Of a DNA stretch of 64,000 bases, positions 57,911 to 64,000 are shown piece after piece. The DNA is from Gymnothorax reevesii (Eukaryota > Chordata > Actinopteri > Anguilliformes > Muraenidae), in contig CM056576.1 of NCBI GenBank assembly GCA_029721435.1, positions 65,925,876 to 65,989,875 on the forward strand, written 5' to 3'. The stretch's first letter is position 1. The number at the start of each line of letters is the position of its first letter. The position numbers and the translations under genes were made by a program. Under the pieces are notes generated by a model. The model saw only the letters and a program-made list of their open reading frames with translations. It was not told the DNA's origin and did not search any database.

Positions 57911-60649
57911 GAATAATTGCTGTCTCTATTCTTACTTTTTATATATAAAGATTTGCTGACAGCCTGAGGCAATATTCACTGTTGCTCAGCAGCCAAATAA
58001 TTTTTTTCTCTTTTCTTTGAAGCTCGTCTTAACAGGTGTTTGCGGGTTGCTGTTTGTCTTTCATTCTGCTCTCTCGTTGTTTCTTGACCTTTGAGTGAGT
58101 AGTTCCCAGATCCACCTGCAGTCCCCAACTTGTTTCTCTGAGCTCCTGTTTGAGATCTGAGAAGACTAAATATAAAAAAACAAACAATATTAGATCCTCA
58201 TGCCAGATGTGCAGACAGCCCTTGGCAGTGCTGTATTGTTAAATACTCATTATACCAGTAATACAAATTTTAATGAATCGCATTTTCCAGTAAGCTCACT
58301 GGCACTTGTAGCTAGATTTGCGTATAGATGTAACTGAACATGCGTAGTTAAAAATTCTACCGCTTTGGATGAGTATTGACAAATGAACTTGTGCTCATAT
58401 ATGGAACTTTATAAGCCTTTCATTTCATGGGAATTGCAGTTTTAATGAAATGGTCATGGACATGATCTCAATAAAAGTACCATATAACAAAATGAAATTG
58501 TACTTCCAGCACAATAATTACTGGGATACAACTACAAATAGTGCACAGTGACATATAAGATTTTTTTTTTCTCAGTAAAGGTCCCTTTTTCGAGTGTGTT
58601 AAAAAATTAATGAAAACAATGCTGGAAAAAGTTTCAGTCAATGTCAATCTGCTCAAAATCCCAGTACACGTTCCCAGTATGAGATCAGTCTTTGGACTTC
58701 AGTCCTGAAAGAGTTAACATTTCAAGGTTTTCTTCCCTAGCAGGGCCACCTGCACCGCAAGACTGCACTTCACCCGAGCAACAAAACCATCTCGATATTT
58801 GCAAATGAGCTGTTTAATCAAATATTAAGTTTTATTCAAATGCCTGAAGAAACAGACAGCCAATTGTGTTTCACAGGCCCAGATGATCTTCCTTGTCACG
58901 CGGTCTCTTTGCATCTTAAGAAAAATAGCCTTGTTCAGTACCCCAGATCATTTGCATACAGAAAGTCTGTGCATTGCTCCAGCATTGTACTGCATTAAGA
59001 CATGGGGGCAGGTGAAGGCGCTTTGCATTTTCCATAGATTATAGGCAGAGGCTGGTTCACAGATGCACAAAAGAAACCCCCTGACCTTCACTGGAGAGCT
59101 GGGGCAATAGGGAGGGCCTGAGGGCCCTTTGTTTTGTAACAACATGCAGAAGCGGCCATTTCAAGTTTTTACCATTGGCCAGCACGCTTTGTACTTTCTG
59201 CAAGTTTTTTTCTTCATCACTACCTTTGAGTGGAGATGTGGTTTCTCCTCAAAGTCTATAGCTTTCAGAACTTGGTTTTAAGAATGTTTAATGCGTTTTG
59301 GCATATTACTGGTCTAACGGTGACCTGTGCTCTTTGCGCTTCGAGCCGGGATAACTTGTCGTGTATCATTCAACTTGCTCTTTTTATGGTTGATCAAAGC
59401 CCAGATTTCTTGTTTTTTTGAGAGCTGTTTCAGCTTCAGCTGTTCCTCTAATCTTTTCTGCTTATGAGCAGATGTCCGTCATTAATTTATGTATTTATCG
59501 TCTATCCTTTCATTTTTTCCCTCCTTTCTTACAACTCAAAATTGGCTCAGATTTCAGTAGTCATTGTCTCTTGTACGTTCATCTGGGTGGAGATGGGAGT
59601 TGTCAGGAACTGAGACAACAGCTTCTACAGAATATTCTTTCTCAACAACTCCCTGCTTTTGGCACACTCTAACTTCAAGTTCTGTCTCCTTGAGTCCGCT
59701 AGATAGTTATTGTGAATATGTTTGTTTTTTCAAAGCAGTTAGTTTGAATATCGCTGGGGCTGTTTTCGCTATAGCTGTGGACCTATTCAGTTTTTCCATG
59801 AGAGGCAGTGAATATATGCATCTCTGAAGCCTTACATTCTCTTCTGGGAGGAGGTTTCATGTTTCAAGGAGTGAAAAGATAACACTTCTCTGAAAACAAC
59901 ATCTTGTTCACCTTTGATTTCTCTAAATAAAATAATTTACTTAGCTGATTTCTTATATTTGTAAGGTATTCATTATAGTAGCAGGGGCCTTTAAAGAATG
60001 AGCATTTTAGAACATTCATTCCAATTATGTTGTAGCTTAGCAAAAAAAAAAAAAAAAACAATCCAAATTTGGTATTTGTTTCTTAAATCAACAATAAGCT
60101 GGATTAGATGTCACTCAAAACAGTGTAGTAACACTGCCACAAGGAGGACCTTGTGTATTTATAAAGTTAAATTTTACACATTGACTGAATTACATTCTGC
60201 CTGTTCTTGCATGAAAAAATGATAAAAGGGATTGTGTGTCTGTAAACAGTAATTTGAGAAAACAGTTTTATTTTAGTGAAAATTAAACTGAATGTTCTAC
60301 AGAAAGGGAGAAAAATAACCAGGACTGTTAAGAGAATCGCTTTGAATTATTATGGATTGAGGACACTGGCTGCCGTTAAGCTTTTAAACAGATTTAGCCC
60401 TTAATTGAGATCACCAATATGAAATGTTTACAAATCAGTACGGAAAAGCGCATTCAAATTAATTTTATTAAGAAGCTCAGTAGAATGTTTAGCATTCCCT
60501 TACATGTGCTTGACTTTTTTTTTTTTGGCCTTGCTGTTTGAATACCAAGGAAATTCAGGAAAATTTTGATTCATATTTATTTTTTTGTCGTCTAATTTTG
60601 AATGAAATTAATCTGGTTCTGTTAAAGCCCTGCCTGACCAAAAAAAAGA

Positions 60650-61030
60650 CAGCTTGTCTTCCATTCTCTCAGTGCTGTTATGCCACATATGCGTTATGAC
60701 AGATGGCAGCGGGGAGGGTAATGCTCTTTTAGTCCTCTCTATCAGACTAATGGAGTTCACACAGGGTTCTTACAACTCTCCTCTGGCACGTCAGCGAGCA
60801 TGTCAATCAGGAATCATCATTTATGTGGCCGTTAAGCATCACAAACACACAACGTTCATTCAGCAGAGTTTCCTCTGAATTTAGGAAGAAAAATGCATTG
60901 CTCCTCAGCTCAGAGGACAGATCTGCTGCTGTGAAAGGGTGACATTTACATAAGTACTGTTTACAAAAAGAAAATTCTCCTCCGCAAGATCCTAATCCAG
61001 TGAAAATTAATGGAGGGATGGAAAACAACA
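60650..61030. other. Candidate conserved noncoding element in the U12 intron
   Basis: Complex, repeat-free sequence (GATGGCAGCGGGGAGGGTAA, GGCACGTCAGCGAGCATG, CAGAGGACAGATCTGCTGC). No frame or RNA is supported. Conservation is untested. Confidence 0.25.
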
Positions 61031-61419
61031 GTCAGGAATTATTTGTGTCAGTGATCATTTCATTGTAGACGTTGAATTTGTTTGTCTTTATTTTGTTGAT
61101 GTATTTATCGTAGTAATATTTCGTTCCAGATTTATAAACCTGCACGTGTCTTAATTTGTACATTTGATGTCAATGTTTCTCAAACACGAGAAGATTCCTT
61201 GCTAAAGATGCATTTAAAAGTGACGCTTTGCTGTAATGTTTTATTTTATTGGCTGAAATTAAACATGGCGGCGAGCATTTTCTTCACTCACTCATCTTTA
61301 AATAAAGAATTTAACAGACTGAGCTGGAGGTAGCATAAATGCGATCATAGATGCTGCGATATGTGGTTTTCACGCATTCACCTGCAGCCTTATTGCTTCA
61401 GTCCGCCGACGTTTTATGC

Positions 61420-61870
61420 TTGACCTTGCGTGGGTCCCACATTGACATTGCCCTTACATGCATCTTCGTCCCAGATAAATTGTAAAACCATCAATTTGCC
61501 ATGGAAATGGAATGGCCATCGTTTGGAACAGATGTGACCAAAACCATCCTCACTGGCGGAGTGCCGCTGTGCCAGGAAGTAGGGCTGGATAATAGGAATG
61601 GCTGGATTACACTGGTTAGCCACCCCCTTTTCTCCTGGGACACCTTTCAGCAGCTTCTGTTTGCAAATCTTGAGGGCAGTGCCTCTTCCTGATAAATAGA
61701 CCTTTTATTAGGGTAAGTAGTCATTTGATGGCGGGCAATCCTGTGTGTATTGATTAGAGCCCAGTCATTCCTCATTTGCCCTGTCTGATTATTGGGCAAA
61801 AACATGGAGGAAAGCATATGAGATCTTGTTCGTAGTTTGATTTGCATTAAAGCTGATTTACAGTTTGTCT
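61420..61870. other. Candidate conserved noncoding element near the short exon
   Basis: Complex sequence with TGCCATGGAAATGGAATGG, GTAGGGCTGGATAATAGG (homeodomain-type TAAT core) and CTGATTATTGGGCAAAAA. No gene. Enhancer function is inference. Confidence 0.25.
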
Positions 61871-62015
61871 GATGCATTTTTTTTTTTGACCTATTTGTTT
61901 TTTGTTTCAGTTTGCTTTGGTGGGCATGGGGCTTGGGGATGTATTTTGCATTTATTTTGTCTCTTATGTATGATGGTGCTCCTTGCGCTTACTGATCTTT
62001 CAACTTAACCGATTT

Positions 62016-62024
62016 TTCCTTAAC
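62016..62024 (+). promoter_or_regulatory. prox1: U12 branch point TTCCTTAAC
   Basis: Exact match to the minor-spliceosome branch-point consensus, 15 or 21 bases before the two possible exon starts, within the usual range for the former. Confidence 0.88.
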
Positions 62025-62038
62025 AGTAGTCTTTCTAA

Positions 62039-62146
62039 ATTCAGGAAGGACTTTCTCCCAATCATTTAAAAAAGGCCAAGTTGATGTTCTTCTACGCAAG
62101 ATACCCCAGCTCTAACATGCTGAAAATGTTTTTCTCTGATGTGAAG
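62039..62146 (+). CDS. prox1: Prox1 exon opening the homeo-prospero domain
   Basis: Translates (I Q) EGLSPNHLKKAKLMFFYARY then PSSNMLKMFFSDVK, which matches PROX1 around the start of the prospero homeodomain. It carries the first helix of the atypical DNA-binding domain. Relative to the human protein as recalled, YTRYP is YARYP and MLKTYFSDVK is MLKMFFSDVK. The 3' donor is AAG before GTAAGC at 62147, standard U2 type, in phase 0. The start may be 62045 if the AG acceptor is used, giving 34 rather than 36 codons. Remaining homeo-prospero exons are beyond the window. Confidence 0.92.
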
Positions 62147-64000
62147 GTAAGCCTGTCCAACCTCGACCAACACGTGACATGTCCTTACTGTGCTTGTGTT
62201 CTGATTGGTCCAATGTAAGTTCATTTGCCAATTACCTGATTTTTATTATTTTTCATCAGTTAATCACCAGCAGGGAAGAATAATTTTGCGCTCTCTACAT
62301 AACTACCAAAGATCATAATATTTCATGCTGACCGCTGTGCATGAATCTATACAAAGACAAATGTAAACAACTTGATGTTGAAAAATGTATCAATGCACAC
62401 AAGGAATTACCATTTAATAAAATTTTTAAGGGTGAAATAATGTAAACATTGATGAAAGTAAACCCAGAGATATATAGGCTAACCCGTAAGTTGACAATTT
62501 AGTGAAGGTTTTTCAAATCATTTATGTTTACTATGTCAAACTCTTGTTTTATTTTCTCAAACAGTTTTGTAGTGTTTTTTCCTCGTAGTGATGTCTGTTT
62601 CACTGCTGTCGCTTCTGCTATTTTGAGAAGGTTGAGTTAAAGAAGGGCTAAAAGGAGGTGGAGGGGTTTAGGGTGAGGGTTGGCGGGCATTTGGGGTGGG
62701 AATGTGGCGCAAACCAAGTTCAAAACATCCAAAAAAAAAAAAACAAAAAACAAACTGAACAATAGGGTTGATTGTCTTTTATTTACAACTTAATTTGTTG
62801 TTGATGCTGCTTACAGTGAGCATAAGGGAGCTGAAATAACGTGACGGACAGAATCAGGGCACATTATTCAAATGAGGAGATAAGGGTTTTCCCCCTCCCA
62901 GCTGCCCCCTGGCCATCTCCATGGAGACCATGTCCCTGCAAAGGCGCTCCTGTTGCATGGGACCACCACGGCCATGGCCACGCAGCGCCGACTCGATCGT
63001 CGTACCTATGCTGACAGAGATGAGTGATAGAACAAATACTCGAAAAATAAAAGTCTGTAGCCCCCCTGTATACACTGAGCTTACTGAGGAAAGTTGGGAT
63101 TTTTCCTCATTTATCGGTGAACGATCATTGAGGCAAGGTCTTGAAATACACTTTCATTGGGAGAATATTCTATCACAAATCCGGAACAAGGTGCAAAAAA
63201 AGTTTACCCCTTGATTAAATCTGAAGAATCATGATCAATTTAGAGGTATTCAATAAACGCAGAAAGCTCTTCAACACTATTGTCATTACTGTATGGAAAC
63301 GATAAACCATAACTCTTGTTTTCTGAAGGCATGTGTCCATGAAGCTGCTAACTATCAACTTACTTTTTGCCTGTATCCATCTGTATATTTTGGACACATA
63401 TTCATGTAGTCTGAATAGGCCTCTGAGGGAGTCTTTTAGTTTGACATTACCATATTCTGAAACAAGGTCAAATTGCTGGGATTATTTTTACCAGGCCACC
63501 CTTGCATAAAAAATAATAGATGGCTTGTGATTGCTGGATTATCTGGTTTTCATGTGTGGGAATTAAGTGCAAATTGCTAACTAATTAGAATTGAATAGCT
63601 CATGAATAGGCATGGGAATGACTGCTTTAAGACGTATGTGTGTAACGCACCAGTAACTGGATCAGAAAAGATAATAAATAATTAGTGTGGGAAATAGGCT
63701 GATTTGGGCTGTGAATGGCTTCATTGAAACAGCCACTAATTGGTAACGTAAAATGGCCTGCCTTTTGACCTGACTCCCATGTTATAGGAGAATGATAAAA
63801 TGACAGACAGCCACCAAAGATTTATTGAACATAGATTTCTTGTTAATTTGTTTTACATTGAGTGGTCGATGGAAGAATTTGTGGACACTAGTTTACAAAT
63901 TAATTTATTACAGTGAAGTCTCTTTGAGTGAAATCAATGCTGCTTTGCTGATGGCTCCAATTTGTCTGATGACACTGATATGCTCTTCATCAAACGTTAA
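62147..64000 (+). other. prox1: Next prox1 intron, running off the window
   Basis: Begins GTAAGC. No exon matching the continuation of the homeo-prospero domain (FNRCITSQLIKWF in the family) was found before 64000. A GC-rich patch at 62880-63010 contains the palindrome CTCCATGGAG and could be regulatory. A poly-A run with AAACAAAAAAC lies near 62729-62752. Confidence 0.7.

Larger units (their letters stand above)
56471..62038 (+). other. prox1: U12-type (minor spliceosome) intron of prox1
   Basis: Directly after the last matching codon the sequence is ATATCCTTT, an exact U12 AT-type donor, with no usable GT. Near the 3' end TTCCTTAAC at 62016-62024 is an exact U12 branch-point consensus. The next exon's frame has a TAA stop at 62036-62038, so the acceptor must be at 62038|62039 (intron ending AA, adding Ile-Gln, matching Met-Gln of other PROX1 proteins) or at 62044|62045 (intron ending AG, dropping two residues). 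Branch A to acceptor is 15 or 21 bases. The Drosophila prospero gene has a known U12-containing twintron at this junction. No exon was recognised inside. Confidence 0.85.

Overview
This window looks like ray-finned fish (teleost) nuclear DNA, and it carries the 5' two thirds of a prospero-homeobox gene, prox1, on the plus strand. Teleost origin is inferred from intron-containing vertebrate coding sequence together with a dense mix of typical fish repeats: Tc1/mariner, hAT, L2 and L1-like LINEs, a chromovirus, a Gmr1-type Ty3/gypsy element and many foldback MITEs. The species cannot be named from the sequence.

Layout. 1-17.6 kb holds a LINE reverse-transcriptase tail, Tc1-type remnants, a foldback MITE, a dead Tc1 transposase, an internally deleted chromovirus with a clear target duplication (10632-13402), an L1-type ORF1 pseudogene (minus strand) and an L2-type 3' tail. 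18.2-27.2 kb is three large non-autonomous or dead elements: a long-inverted-repeat element at TTAA, a composite region of about 300-bp tandem modules with inverted arms and a 1-kb insertion, and a 2.34-kb hAT relic with an 8-bp target duplication and a BED-finger remnant. 28-30.5 kb has two related LTR-like repeats. 30.8-36.8 kb is a complete, apparently young Gmr1-like retrotransposon (minus strand) inserted inside an older Tc1 transposase pseudogene. 37.3-43.6 kb has further repeats and MITEs.

From about 43.6 kb to the end repeats thin out and the sequence becomes the prox1 locus: a possible noncoding first exon near 50.4-50.6 kb, a large coding exon at 54674-56470 (599 codons, NLS and two nuclear-receptor boxes), a 5.6-kb intron with U12-type (AT-AC class) signals, and a short exon at 62039/62045-62146 that opens the homeo-prospero domain. 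The rest of the homeo-prospero domain lies beyond the right edge.

The most notable items are the minor-spliceosome intron in prox1 with an apparently non-AC acceptor, and the intact Gmr1-like element, whose pol has integrase before reverse transcriptase and whose capsid region resembles the SCAN domain. No new multi-gene system was found. Apart from prox1, the protein-coding signal is all transposon-derived.
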